Shown: positions 46,901 to 58,109 of the stretch, in pieces
Numbering within the stretch: the first letter of the stretch is position 1
Layout: every line of letters begins with the position of its first letter
Assembly (NCBI GenBank): GCA_037576215.1
Contig: JBANDB010000012.1
Location: 682,001 to 746,000 of the forward strand
Length of the DNA: 64,000 bases
Reading direction: 5' to 3'
From: Armillaria gallica
Lineage: Eukaryota > Basidiomycota > Agaricomycetes > Agaricales > Physalacriaceae
The notes under the pieces: generated by a model
Told to the model about the DNA's origin: nothing
Database searches by the model: none
Seen by the model: the letters and a program-made list of their open reading frames with translations, nothing else
Made by a program: the position numbers and the translations under genes

Positions 46901-47034
46901 TGCTCAAATACTGTGAGTTTGTAGTCACTCACCATGGCCAAGTCTTCAAGCAGCTCAAAAGTTGTCTTCTGGTACCTATGGAAGATGGTTCTTCTGCTCC
47001 AGTTGCCTCTAGTTCCAAGCTTGGCTAGTGCTAG
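43980..47034 (+). pseudogene. Decayed multi-exon gene of unknown function
   Basis: Several exons with good splice borders can be read: about 44000-44300 (QVFEQCTNMAALAAQAYKK), 44340-44859 (Ser/Pro-rich, ending in a run of eight Lys), about 45560-45680 (QGNNAIQAADTLWDLKKG), 45730-46026 (DVVFHMKQAFEHILDVHL), 46120-46420, and a last exon to 47034 (EYLLKYCEFVVTHHGQVFKQ). Introns such as 45681-45731 and 46027-46080 have GT-AG ends. In-frame TAA (near 44120), TAG (near 44203) and TGA (near 44540) each fit one C-to-T change of CAA, CAG or CGA. I do not recognise the protein. It faces the minus-strand retroelement and shares its unusual ACTAGT hexamers from about 45060 on. Confidence 0.45.
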
Positions 47035-47365
47035 TCATTCTGAACCATTACTAGTCGCCATTTATACAAGTTTTCAATTACTAGTCTGTTGTTTCTCATG
47101 ATTTCCAACTGCTTAGATACAATCTCTAGCATACACCATTATTACTTAGCAATATAAAGTGTGTTTGACCATTCTAGACCACAGTTTTTGAGCTTCTAAG
47201 TCGACTAGTAATGGGGACTTCATCATCTTCATCACTATTGCTATCATATTTGTTGGGCTGAGGGTATCCCTCAGCTTCTGAACCTGAATCTTCACTGTCA
47301 GACCCACTAGTGTCACTCTGTTGTAGTCTCACTCAGTCTATACCAAATAATTTCTTGCCTAAGGG

Positions 47366-48830
47366 TCAATAGTGATATTCTGTTGGGACAGACTTGTTGC
47401 TAGCCACCAACTCCTTCAGAGTTTGGGGACTTACATCAATTAAATCATGGATTTTCTTGGGTAACTCGATACTGTGCCTTGCATAGTATGGGATTACTCT
47501 AAACTGAGCTACTGTGCCACCCACTAGTGATCCATCCAACTCTGCTAAGACATAAGAACCACCTCTAGTCCTTCTTATAATGACTAGTGGTCCCATGTAC
47601 CTTGGCTCCATCTTACTATTGAGACTTTCTTTGACTCATGTGTTCCACATAAGCACTAGTTGACCTGGTTTGAAGTTGTAGTCCACAATAGTGGCCTTGT
47701 GCTTGCATTGGTAGCATAGTACTGTATCGAGTTTGTTCTTATTAATTTTCTGTCACATGGCCATTACATGTTGGGCATGCTTGGCTAGTACTTTCGCTTG
47801 CATGCCTATAAGGTCTGCAGTGCTCAAGACTCCACTTGGGGGCTTGACTAGCTAAGTCACTTCAACTACATCAAGGGGTATTATCGGATGTGTGCCTAGT
47901 GCCATGAAATATGGGGAGCAACTGGTACCACATTTGATAGTGATGCAGTCAGCCCACAGTACATGGGACAGGAAGTAAAACCACTTCCTTGAGTTGCCAC
48001 TAGTCACCTTAACCAGCAGTTGATGAAGGTCCCAATGGCCTCTTTCAATTTTTCCATTTGCTTGCGAATTGTATGAAGTGATCTTTATGCTGGTGATGCC
48101 ATACTTATCACTTAGCCACTGTGTAACTGTGACCCAGGGTCCACCATTATCAGTTACTATCTCATTGGGACAGCCCCACCTGCATATCACATCCTCAAAG
48201 AACCAAATTGCAATTGCTTTCGCATTTTCTTGTTGTAAATCCCTTGCTTCAGGCCAGGATGATAACAAGTCATGAGCGTGAACTATGTATCTGCACTTAT
48301 TAGATGCCAGGCTCATAACCATAGTATCACAGTGTACTTTCTGGAATAGTGAAGGTGTTTTGGTGACAGAGGGTGGAATATGGATCATAGTTTTCTGTCT
48401 GACTTGACATACCAACTGACATCCTGTTCCAACTCTGGCCACCAAAACCATTGCTCCAATAGTGACTTAGTCACATAAAAGCCTCTATGTCCTAACAAGT
48501 TGTGTGGTGATCTCATCATATATATTCAATGCTCTTTATCCACTACTAGTTGATGGTCTCCTTCAGTACTGCATCTATATAGTCCGCCTTCCTTGTCTGA
48601 GAAGAAGTTTCAACAGTACTGCTTGAAAGTCTAGTACTGTTTGTCATTAAGTCCTTTGGGGTGGTGCCTAAGGTTCCTCAACCAAGTTCTAATATGCGGT
48701 AGCCATTCATCTTGTGCTAGTCCACTACTAGTCCATTGTTTCTCTGGATAGTCCTCTCTTTTGTTAGGATCGAACTTATATTTGAGATCTGGAATGAGTG
48801 GAGTCGCTGACACACTTGAAAAGTGTTCAC
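47366..48830 (-). pseudogene. Integrase part of decayed Ty3-like element
   Basis: Minus strand, in order: linker VSATPLIPDLKYKFDPNKRED, zinc-finger-like NLLGHRGFYVTKSLLEQWFWWPE, catalytic core with VHCDTM (first Asp), IVTDNGGPW (second Asp) and NSQANGKIERGHWD (Glu), then the C-terminal PRYMGPLVIIRRTRGGSYVLAELDG. In-frame stops break it (for example TAG and TGA in QY*TFKQYC*NFF near 48600-48640; EH*IYMM near 48520). It continues the RT fragment that ends near 55060. Confidence 0.75.
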
Positions 48831-49104
48831 ATGTGTAATTTCACAAAATGTATCAATACATACATTTTATAAGACCTAGATACCAAGGCAATGAGATATA
48901 CCTTAGAGTGCAATGTCCTAAGTGTGGACAATGAAGTACCTTGAGTGATGTTTGGTGGAGCGCAAGGCTTAACTGTAGAATGATACCATAAGGGTCACAC
49001 TAAGTCTAAAGCCCCAGCACTTGACACTGAGTATGCTGACAATGCACAGAAGACACGTGCTAAGAATAGAACCAGCGACACTCAGGAGATAATTGACACT
49101 TTGC

Positions 49105-50764
49105 ACTGATGAGTCTCTAGGCTCTGTATGCTCAGAATTTGTGGATTTAACCTGCTAAATAACATTGCCGTCCCTTTGACGGCCTTTCAGTAAACCAATA
49201 ATTCCACACACAGCAATACCACTTTCACCCTATGGCAACTACTCCTCATGCGCTTGGATATCCATCCCATCCCATTACACATCATAAATTCTGTATTTCA
49301 TCATGGCAAGGCACCCTTGATCGACCATCATCCTGAAACGGAATTGTCGCATCACTCAGAAGCAACTCGTTGACACACCCATCAATCCCTTAATGAAATG
49401 ATGTGATTGACGTGAGTACCCTCCCAGCTACGATAATTGCAACTACGGCAACTACAGGCCGTGTTTACTAAGGCTGTTACTCCACCAAGACCTCAAGAAA
49501 ATGCAGACCCATACACACTCTTCAGCACAATGGCTATTGCCCAGAAATCCGCAGCTAAACAGCACCCAATGATCCATGCATCGCTCAATAAAGCCATATG
49601 GTTTTCATCCAAATACGGCAATGTCAACAAGTTGCTGTTACTTTAGAAGCCCAAGGACCATACATCGATGACAATTTTACTAAGCTAAAAGCCTTACAGT
49701 CTTACCGAGCCTCACATATATACTCTATTTATAATTTCGTACTTTTAGTATAAAAACTAGCTAGAAAACATAGTATAAGGACAGTTCATCTCAGTTTGAC
49801 TACAGTCTATGCCAGTAAACAACATTTATTCACCGTTCTATGGCAATATATCATTTACCCCAGCATATTCTTGATCACACGTCAACTTGTAAACTCACCA
49901 GAGTTATTCACAGTTCTTAACAGTGAAGGGTTCTTTCACACTCACTCTTCACGCTTAACACTATTGGTACATGATCATATTGTGTCAATACGTGATTGCT
50001 GTACCCTACCTCGCCCCTGTTATCTTTTACTAGGCTGTCATTGTTTCACTTTCACACCATAGGAGTTTTCAAGTTTTCTCTTTCACCATTGTTATCATCG
50101 CCCACTTGGGTAGTCTCCGAGTAGACTTAGGATCAGTTTCAGCAGTTTTTGTATAGGACAGTCCCTCGAGTGGACTTGAAGGTTAGTTTGACATAGGATA
50201 GGATCGCTTCAGTACCAGACCAGTTTCGACATCGACATCAGCACCAGCACCGTATAGGACCAGTATCATCACCCAGTTTTTGTAGTTCCACATTTTCTCT
50301 CAACATTCCACTCTCAGTACATTGTTCTACATTTTCTCTTGCCACACGCGCCTCAGCCACACATTTTCTCATCGACTCACTCACTTCTAGACCGATTGCC
50401 ATCGGATTAGCCCATTTCCATCATTCGCCTCGCTTAGATTACCATCTAGTGATGTTTTTTAGTTTCATAGGATGTTTTCTCATACAGATTCATGGTATTA
50501 ACGTCATACCTGTTCTGTTCCCTCTCATTTCGAGAGATCCCTACTGGCTTATAGCCAAGCATCTAGTACTCAACTACCAAGCAGTACTACTTTGCAGACT
50601 TAAAGTTGCAGTGTATACTTGCATATAGAGGAATTGATTTACTGCATGGAGGTGCCTCAAACCACTCGCACACATGATTGCCTTTATTGCTGTGTTGCTA
50701 CGATAATTTGCCCAATCTCATTCTGAGTTGGTGTTGCTGTTGCCATGGAAGTTTAGGCTCATCA
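49105..50764 (+). mobile_element. 1.66-kb LTR-like element, copy 1
   Basis: Begins TGATGAGTCTCTAGGC and ends AGGCTCATCA, with 4-bp flanks GCAC and GCGC. The inverted copy at 56517-58106 matches along its whole length. The empty site is visible at the window end (63838-63870 reversed), where the flanks are joined without it. TG...CA ends, a TATA-like stretch (near 49750) and no gene favour a solo LTR. Confidence 0.65.
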
Positions 50765-51476
50765 GCGCAACCTTGATCTATGATGCACCAGGCACTGCCA
50801 TGCTGGGAGCTAGCACTATAGACCTCAGAATGTTTAGAATTGAAGTAAGTCCGATGTCTCTGACTTCGGTCAATGCATGCAAGGCCTAGACTAGAAACTG
50901 GTGGTCCTAGAAGACCATGGAAATCACTAGAAGATAATATTACTATAAAGATGAGTGGCATGCTAAGCTACAACTCTGAGGAGATACTAGGCAATGTCAG
51001 TACATGTGGATAGCATGGCTAACCAATGTCATGCAGCTGAGAAACCAGGATCTGGCCCTGAGCCAGAGCTCTGAGTAAGCGCCAAGCAATGGCGTGATTA
51101 TGGTGACATGTGCACAACCCAGGAAAGGAAGTTCCACAGGCCAAGAGTTACTATTTAAGGTTGTATTAATATGTAGAGCACATAGTATAAATACCGTAGT
51201 GTAGGAATAGTGTAAAAGTTTTGGACCCCCCTTGTTGGAGCGTGCAAGCCCTCAGCTTAGCACTCTAGCTTTGGGATTAGTTTGTAGCTTCGAGTGAGAG
51301 AATAGACCTTTTCTTGATAACATTTGAGTGACTTGAGTAGCATGTGAGGCGTAGAAAGCTAGCGCAGGACTTGTGTCTGGTTTGAGTGATTGGTTGACTG
51401 CACTCTACCCTGAGAATAAGAGATATTGTGTCATTGCAGATGCGCTCTTGAGTTTTGAGGGGTTCTTGTGATGCGC

Positions 51477-54218
51477 TGATATGCCGTCTATGTGTTCACA
51501 CCTAGATTTTGCGATTTTATACAAATACTATTGCATATCTACCTTACATTAGTGATACAAAGAGGACTAAAGCTGAGGCTTCGAGCTGATAGTTAGACTA
51601 GTGTGCAGCTAGTGGAGCCAGGACTTAGGTGCAATACCACTAGTGGGTCAAATCTACCAGCCGGCCATACTAGTGACTTGAATGCTAACAGGACTACACC
51701 AATGTGGTCACTAGTGGATGAGTAACGCGACTAGCACACCAAACAAGAGGCGGAGGACACAAACCTTGTGAAGTTCAGTCACTAGCGGACCAATCTGGGC
51801 ACAGATGCCTAAGTCAGGTTAACTAGTCACGTGGCAATCTCAAAGCAGGACTTAAAAATGAATTAGCAACGGATTAACCTTGCGGCAGATCTGACTAGTG
51901 TGATACAGATCTGTTATGATCAGCACTAGTATAGCTGGGCTGCGCCTTCAATCATGATGAACAGCTGCTACAGGCACAATCGCTGGCCTAGCCGTTTATC
52001 CTTGACACTAGTGGAGCATTGTTGTGCCAAGGCTACAGAATACAACCGTTGATACGCCGTCTACGCGTTCACACCTAGATTTTGCGATTTTATAATAATA
52101 CTATTGCATATCTATCTTACATTAGTGCTACTTAAAGGACTATAGCTGAGGCTTCGAAGCTGATAGTTAGACTAGTATGCGACTAGTAGAGCCAGGACTT
52201 AGATGCGATACCACTAGTGGGTTAAATCTACCAGCCGGCCATACTAGTGACTTGAATGCTAACAGGGCTAAGTGAATACGGCCACTAGTGGACAAGTAAC
52301 GCGACTAGCGCACCAAACAAGAAGCAGAGGACACAAATCTCGTGAAGCTCGGTCACTAGCGAGCCGCTCTGGGCATAAACACCTAAGTCAGGTTAACTAG
52401 TCACGTGGCAATCTCGAAACAGGACTTAGAAATGAATTAGCAACGGATTAACCTTGCGGTAGATCCGCTGGGTGCGATACAGATCCATTGCGATCGGTAC
52501 TAGTATAGCCGGGCTGCGCCTTCAATCACGATCGACAGCTGTTACAGGCACGCTCGCCTGGCTAGTCATTTATCCTTGGCACTAGTGGAGCGTCGCTGGG
52601 CCCAGGACACGGAATACCACCGCTAGCGGAGCTCCTAGGCTCACTAGTCAGCAAGCGATCGTTTCTAGACCGACTATTGCGTGATTATTCACCATTATTC
52701 GTGACTAGCCAAGAAATCCTTATCAATAATACCCCTCTAGTCAGTTATTTATATCTCGATCGTACCTTGTTTGTCAGTATATAAGTAGTAGAATAGGCGC
52801 ACGCGCGGCTCAGGCAAGCCATCCCCGCAATTGTGACCTACTAGTCAGTATCTAGTGCCCCAATTAAAGGCTTTTGTGCTTAACCTCGACGAAGCGGCTA
52901 CTAGTCGCTAAGTTACCCATAGCATTGAGTGAATAGAAGTGTCTTAGAGTAATCTTTTGTGTCCTGCAAAGGCCAAGAGTGTTTCGAAGTTAGTTCAAGC
53001 AAGTTCTCGAAGTTTAAAGTATTATTCTTAGGCCAAGAGCGCCACTAGTCTGCCTAGAAAGCGACTAGTCAAGTGTTTATTCACTTGTAAGACATTACAG
53101 GGCCAAGAGAGCCACTAGTTCGAAGCAGTCCCAGTCAGAGCGAGCGCAGTAGCTCAAGTCGAGTCACTATTCATCCAATTGTGTCTTACAAACCCCACTA
53201 GTGCGAGTAGTACGCTTGTATAGCTCACTAGTAACGAAATAAAATGTCTTTAAACAACTTTCCTTGATTATTGAAGTCTGCAGAGTGCTTCTATCGTACT
53301 CGAAACGCCCAAATTCAATACATTGGTGATAAGTGTAGAGTTAGTGATTGGTTTAGTGTTGTTGGTGTTCATTGCCAGCCTCTAGTCCATTTGCCACTCG
53401 CCGTTACCGAGCACATCACCATTAGCAGAGCTCCTAGGCTCACTAGTCAGCAAGCGACCATTTCTAGACCGACTATTGTGTGATTATTCACCATTACTCA
53501 TGACTAGCCAAGAAATCCTTATCAATAATACCCCTCTAGTCAGTTATTTATATTTCAATTGTACCTTGATTGTTAGTATATAAGTAGTAGAATAGGCTCA
53601 TGTGTGGTTTAGGGCAAGCCATCCCTGCAATTGTGACCTACTAGTCAGTACCTAGTGCCCCAATTAAAGGCTTTTGTGCTTAACCTTGACAAAGTGGCTA
53701 CTAGTTGTTAAGTTACCCATAGAATTGAGTGAATTGAAGTGTCTTAGAGCAATCTTTCATGTCCTGTAAAGGCTAAGAGTGTTTCAAAGTTAGTTCAAGC
53801 AAGTTCTCGAAGTTTAAAGTATTATTCTTAGGCCAAGAGCACCACTAGTCAGCCAAGAGTGCAACTAGTCAAGTGTTTATCACTTGTAGAAAGCAGTATA
53901 GGGCCAAGAGAGCCACTAGTTCAAAGCAGTCCCAGTCAGAGCGAGCGCAGTAGCTCAAGTCAAGTCACTATTCACCCAATCGTGTCTTACCAACCCCGCT
54001 AGTGCAAGTAGTACACTTGTATAGCTCACTAGTAATGAGTAAAACATCTTTAAACAACTTTCCTTGATTATTGAAGTCTGCAGAGTGCTTCTATCATACT
54101 CAAAATGCCCAAATTCAATACATTGGTGATAAGTGTGGTGTTAGTGATAGGTTTAGTGTTGTTGGTGTTCATTGCCATTCACTAGTCCTTTTGCCACTCA
54201 CCATTACCGAGCACATCA
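51477..54218 (+). repeat. LTR nested in an older LTR of the same family
   Basis: The outer LTR is 51477-52049 plus 53419-54218. The inner LTR, 52050-53418, begins TGATACGCCG and ends GAGCACATCA and is flanked by CCGTT and CCATT (5-bp duplication with one CpG change). The two copies are 573 + 800 bp equivalents of each other. TATATAAGTAG boxes lie near 52775 and 53578. Differences run mostly as CG in the inner and TG/CA in the outer copy. Confidence 0.7.
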
Positions 54219-54234
54219 GCACAGTGCTACAGGC

Positions 54235-54510
54235 AGCAGAGGTTCAAACCCTTTGGTCTGGTTAGTGTTTGTACAGAGGCCTTCTTTAACATGTGGCACT
54301 ACAGGCAGCAGAGGTTCAAACCCTGTGGTCTGATTAGTGTGCTCTTGAGGGTTCTTATTTCTGCAAGTGGCAGAGGTTCAAACCCTTTGGCTTGTCAGAC
54401 GGGGTTTATTTGGTTATTGTTTCTCTGGATTGGCATAGGTTCAAACCCTGTGGGTCTACGATTGGTTTTGGAAGCTTGAGCATGTAGGTTCAAATCCTGT
54501 GGCTTGAGTG
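54235..54510 (+). repeat. Array of tRNA B-box-like motifs
   Basis: Five copies of GGTTCAAA(C/T)CC, mostly as AGAGGTTCAAACCCT, at about 54241, 54309, 54370, 54438 and 54488, spaced 50-70 bp in partly repeated context. The inverted partner near 62935-63125 has four. GGTTCAAATCC-type sequence is the TFIIIC-binding B box of tRNA genes, but no A-box or tRNA fold accompanies it. Confidence 0.6.
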
Positions 54511-55059
54511 GACGTTTTGTGAAGGGTTTCTGCTTAGAGCACAAGCTTTGAGTTGTGTTTAGGGTGTGTTTAGGTTGTTGTGGTCACCTGTGTGTGTCCC
54601 ATGCAACTTATTGAGGGTTTTGTGGGTGTGTGGCAAGGTTTTGTGTATTGTAGTACACCTTTTGCCTTGAGGCCCGGCAACATCGGTTGCCCCTCTTCTT
54701 ATAAAAGCTTTTGGACTTAGAGAGATCTAGATACTCTATGAGTGCTATCACTATATGTGTGTATTGTATATTCTGAGAGTTTAGTTGTTTTGCTTCAATC
54801 TGCTTCTATCACATAATATTCCCCCAAGAACTTGAGGGTTTGTGTGTGTAGTGTTGGATGTGAGTGTGATCAGTGTCTTCAGCGCTGTTGCATTTCTAGC
54901 CTGCCTGCACAGAGTCTCTTCATTGCTTTCAAGAACTAGCAAATGGTTTCATTGGTTTTCTCCTGTGTTAAGTAGAGATTTCTTAATTCTAGTTCATGAG
55001 AGTGTGCTTTGTCCAATTCTATGGAAAAATCATCTATACTAGTGGCTAGTGTATACATG

Positions 55060-56516
55060 TAGCCACCTCAACTATCAATTTCATTCTTAAATTCTTCTAT
55101 TTCCTTTGGTAGCTCACTAGTCCCTTCTGCTACTCAAATTGCAAAGGGCCATGGTCCTCTAGCTTGTAATCCTCCAAGTCAGGATGGATCTCGTCACCAA
55201 GTTGTGCATCATGCCTCAATAGTCCATCAGCAGGGAAAGTACTACCTTTCACATGTCAAAGGGTGAAATGAAACATCAGAATGTCCTCTATTCAACAATT
55301 GATAGTGGCATTCAGCCCCATTCCAGGGTTGCTTAGCATACCCTTGATGTACTGCATGTCAGTTTCAACCACTAAGTTGCAAATTCCTATAAGCCGATAC
55401 TGACAAGCCTTTAAGGCTCACAATGGTCCATACAACTCATGTTTGGGTTGCAAAAACCATGCTTCTCTTTTGTTCATAGTGATCAAACCAAAGCGCACAT
55501 AATATCACTTGGTAGGATCTTTCTCATCAACTTGATAGATATAGAATCCAACAGCTTTATACAAAGTGTCGATGCATAGACCTACTTCCACTTCACTAGT
55601 GAGGTTAATTGGTCAAATAGCTGGACTAGTCATGACCACATTCTTGAGCTTGTCCATGGCTAGTTGCTGTTCAGCCTCCCACTTGAAGGGTACATTGAGT
55701 TGTGTCAACTTGACTTGTGGCTCTGCTATTTTTGAATAGTCCCTTATAAACTTTTGACAGACTCCACAAGTGCCTAGGAAGGCTCATACATCTGTGAGGT
55801 GCTGGCAAGGACCCCATCAACTGATGACTCCAGCTCTATCAGGTTCAATTTTTCTGCCTTCATATGTGCATAGATGACCAACCACCATCATTTCCTCAAC
55901 ACACAAGAATGTCTTAGATTGAGAGAAGGTCCCTCCACAATATTTCATCTGTTGAACCACTTGGTTCATGTTTTGCATATGTTCCCATACAAAATGATGA
56001 ATCCCAGGGTTTTCTGGAATAATCTCAAAGCCCACACCCTCAGTTTCATAGCGAGTTTTGGGACCTTGTACAGGTACATCATTGATATAGGGATGAGTGA
56101 CATGCAGGATCTCTTCTCATAGGATATGTGTTACATCTTCATGGAATATTGGTACTGAATTGGTCCAACCCATTGGTAATTTCACTAGTCGCATTGAACT
56201 GAATGGGGTTTGGAATGTAGTATAATCTCTGGATGCAACAGCGATATCTCACTCATCATATCCAACATACAAGTCCAAACACCCTCCACACACTCTTCCT
56301 GCAAAATGCTTGGATAGTTTGTCTGTAGCTGGTGGAATCCCAGAATGTGTGATAGTCACTGCATTTAGAGGCTCCAAACTATGCACTAGTTGAAGACTTT
56401 CACCTTCTTTCTTAATTACACAGAACCACCTTGATCGATAGGAGGAATTGGATGGCTCGTATACACCAGCGTCGATCTTGGATTTAATAATCTGACAGAC
56501 TTCCTCATAGATTCCT
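55060..56516 (-). pseudogene. Reverse transcriptase/RNase H part of decayed Ty3-like element
   Basis: Minus-strand landmarks: KSKIDAGVYEPSNSSYRSRW, LVHSLEPLNAVTI, CLDLYVGYDE, LPMGWTNSVPIFHEDV, YINDVPVQGP (catalytic YIDD changed to YIND at 56081-56083, a CG-to-CA change), AFLGTCGVCQKFIRDYS, VETDMQYIKGML. In-frame TGA at 56249, 56117, 55817, 55786, 55613, 55505 and 55418; each can be restored to an Arg codon by one T-to-C change. Not functional. Confidence 0.75.
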
Positions 56517-58106
56517 GGTGATGAGCCTAGACTTCTGTGGCAATGGCAACACCAACTCAGAATGAGATTGGGTGAGTTAACATGGTAGCATGGCAATCAA
56601 GGTGATCATGTGTGTGAGTGGGTTCAGGGCACCTCCATGCAGTAAATCAATTCCTCTATATGCAAGTATACACTGTGACTTTAAGTCTGTGAAGTAGTAC
56701 TGCTTGGTAGTTGAGTACTAGATACTTTGGCTATAAGCCAGTAGGGATCTCTCAAAGTGAGAGGGAACAGAAACAGGTATGATGTTAATACCACAAATCT
56801 GTATGAGAAAATGTGCTGTGAAACTAGAAAACGTCACTAGATGGTACTCTGAGTGGGGTGAACAATGGAAGATGGACTAAACCGACAGCAATCAGTCTAG
56901 AAGTGAGAGTGTCAATGAGAAAACATGATACTGAGGTCAAGTGAGATGAGAGATGATGTAGAAAGATGTGCTGGGGTTGGAATGGCAAGATAAAATGTGG
57001 AACTACAAAAATAGTGATGATACTGGTCCTATACGGTGCTGGTGCTTCAAGTCCGCTCGAGGGACTGTCCTATACTGATACAATACAAAAACTTGCTGAT
57101 ACTGATCCTAAGTCTACTCAGAGACTACCCAAGTGGGCGACGATAACAATGGTGAAAGTGAAACAGTGATGGCCTATTAAAAGATAACATGGGCAAGATA
57201 TGGTGTGGCAATCATGTATTGGCACAATGTGATCATGTACCAATAGTGTTAAGAGTGAAGAGCAAGTGTGAAAGGACTCTTCACAGTTAAAAACCATGGA
57301 ATAACTCTGGTGAGTTTAAGAGTTGACATGCAATTGAGAATATGCTGGGCAAACGGTGTATTGCCATAGAACAGTGAATAGACATAGTTTACTGGCATAG
57401 ACTGAAGTCAAACTGAGATGAACTCTCTTTACACTATGTTTTCTAGCTAGTTTTTATACTACAAGTACAAAATTATAAATAGAGTAAATATGCGAGGCTT
57501 TGTAAGGCTGTATGGCCTTAGCTTAGTAAAATCATAGTCAATGTATGGTCTTTGACCTTTGAAAGTAACAGCAACTTGTTGATGTTGCTGTGTTCAGATG
57601 AAAACCATATGGTTTTATTGAGCGATGAGTGGATCACTGAGTGCAGTTTAGCTGCAGATTTCTGGGTGATAGCCATCATACTGAGGAGTACGTGCAGGGG
57701 TATGTTTTCTTGAGGCCTTGGCATTGTAACAGCCTTAGTAAACACAGTCTGTAGTTGCCGTAGCTGTAATTATCGTAGCTGGAAGGGTACTCATGTTAAT
57801 CACATCATTTCATTAAGTGATTGATGGGTGTGTCAACTAGTTGCTTCTGAGTGATGTGGCAATTCCATTTTAGGATGATGGTCAATCAAGGCTGCCTTGC
57901 CATGATGAAATACAGGAATTATGATGTGTAACAATATGGGATGGGTATCAAAGCATGTGAGGAGTAGTTGCCATAGGGTGAAAGTGGTATTGCTGTGTGT
58001 GGAATTATTGGTTTACTGAAAAGCCATCGAAGGGATGGCAACATTAATTAGCAAGGAGAATCCACGAATTCTGAGGGTACAGAGCCTAGAGGCTCATCAC
58101 TGGTAG
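56517..58106 (-). mobile_element. 1.6-kb LTR-like element, copy 2 (inverted)
   Basis: Plus-strand ends TGATGAGCCTAG and GGCTCATCA; 4-bp flanks CTGG on both sides. Inverted relative to 49105-50764 and homologous throughout, including the sequence around CAGTAAACCAATAATTCC. Inserted between the protease and RT parts of the Ty3-like element. Confidence 0.65.
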
Positions 58107-58109
58107 GAT

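Larger units (their letters stand above)
48830..55050 (+). mobile_element. Composite nested insertion inside pol
   Basis: Both ends abut ACATGT (near 48829 and 55048), a likely 5-6 bp target duplication, and pol continues across it. Its own sequence (48840-49104, 50765-51476, 54219-55040) matches the end of the window in reverse (64000 down to about 62460), so it is a repeat of about 1.8 kb before it received two further insertions: 49105-50764 and 51477-54218. Confidence 0.65.

Noticed and set aside
53271..53483. Small gene starting MKSAECFYRT (also at 54071)
   Set aside because: It lies wholly inside the LTR and differs between the LTR copies with no sign of constraint; part of the LTR U5-like end.
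54235..54510. CRISPR-like array
   Set aside because: Spacing and flanks are irregular and partly repeated, repeats are about 11-15 bp, and the context is a eukaryotic transposon.
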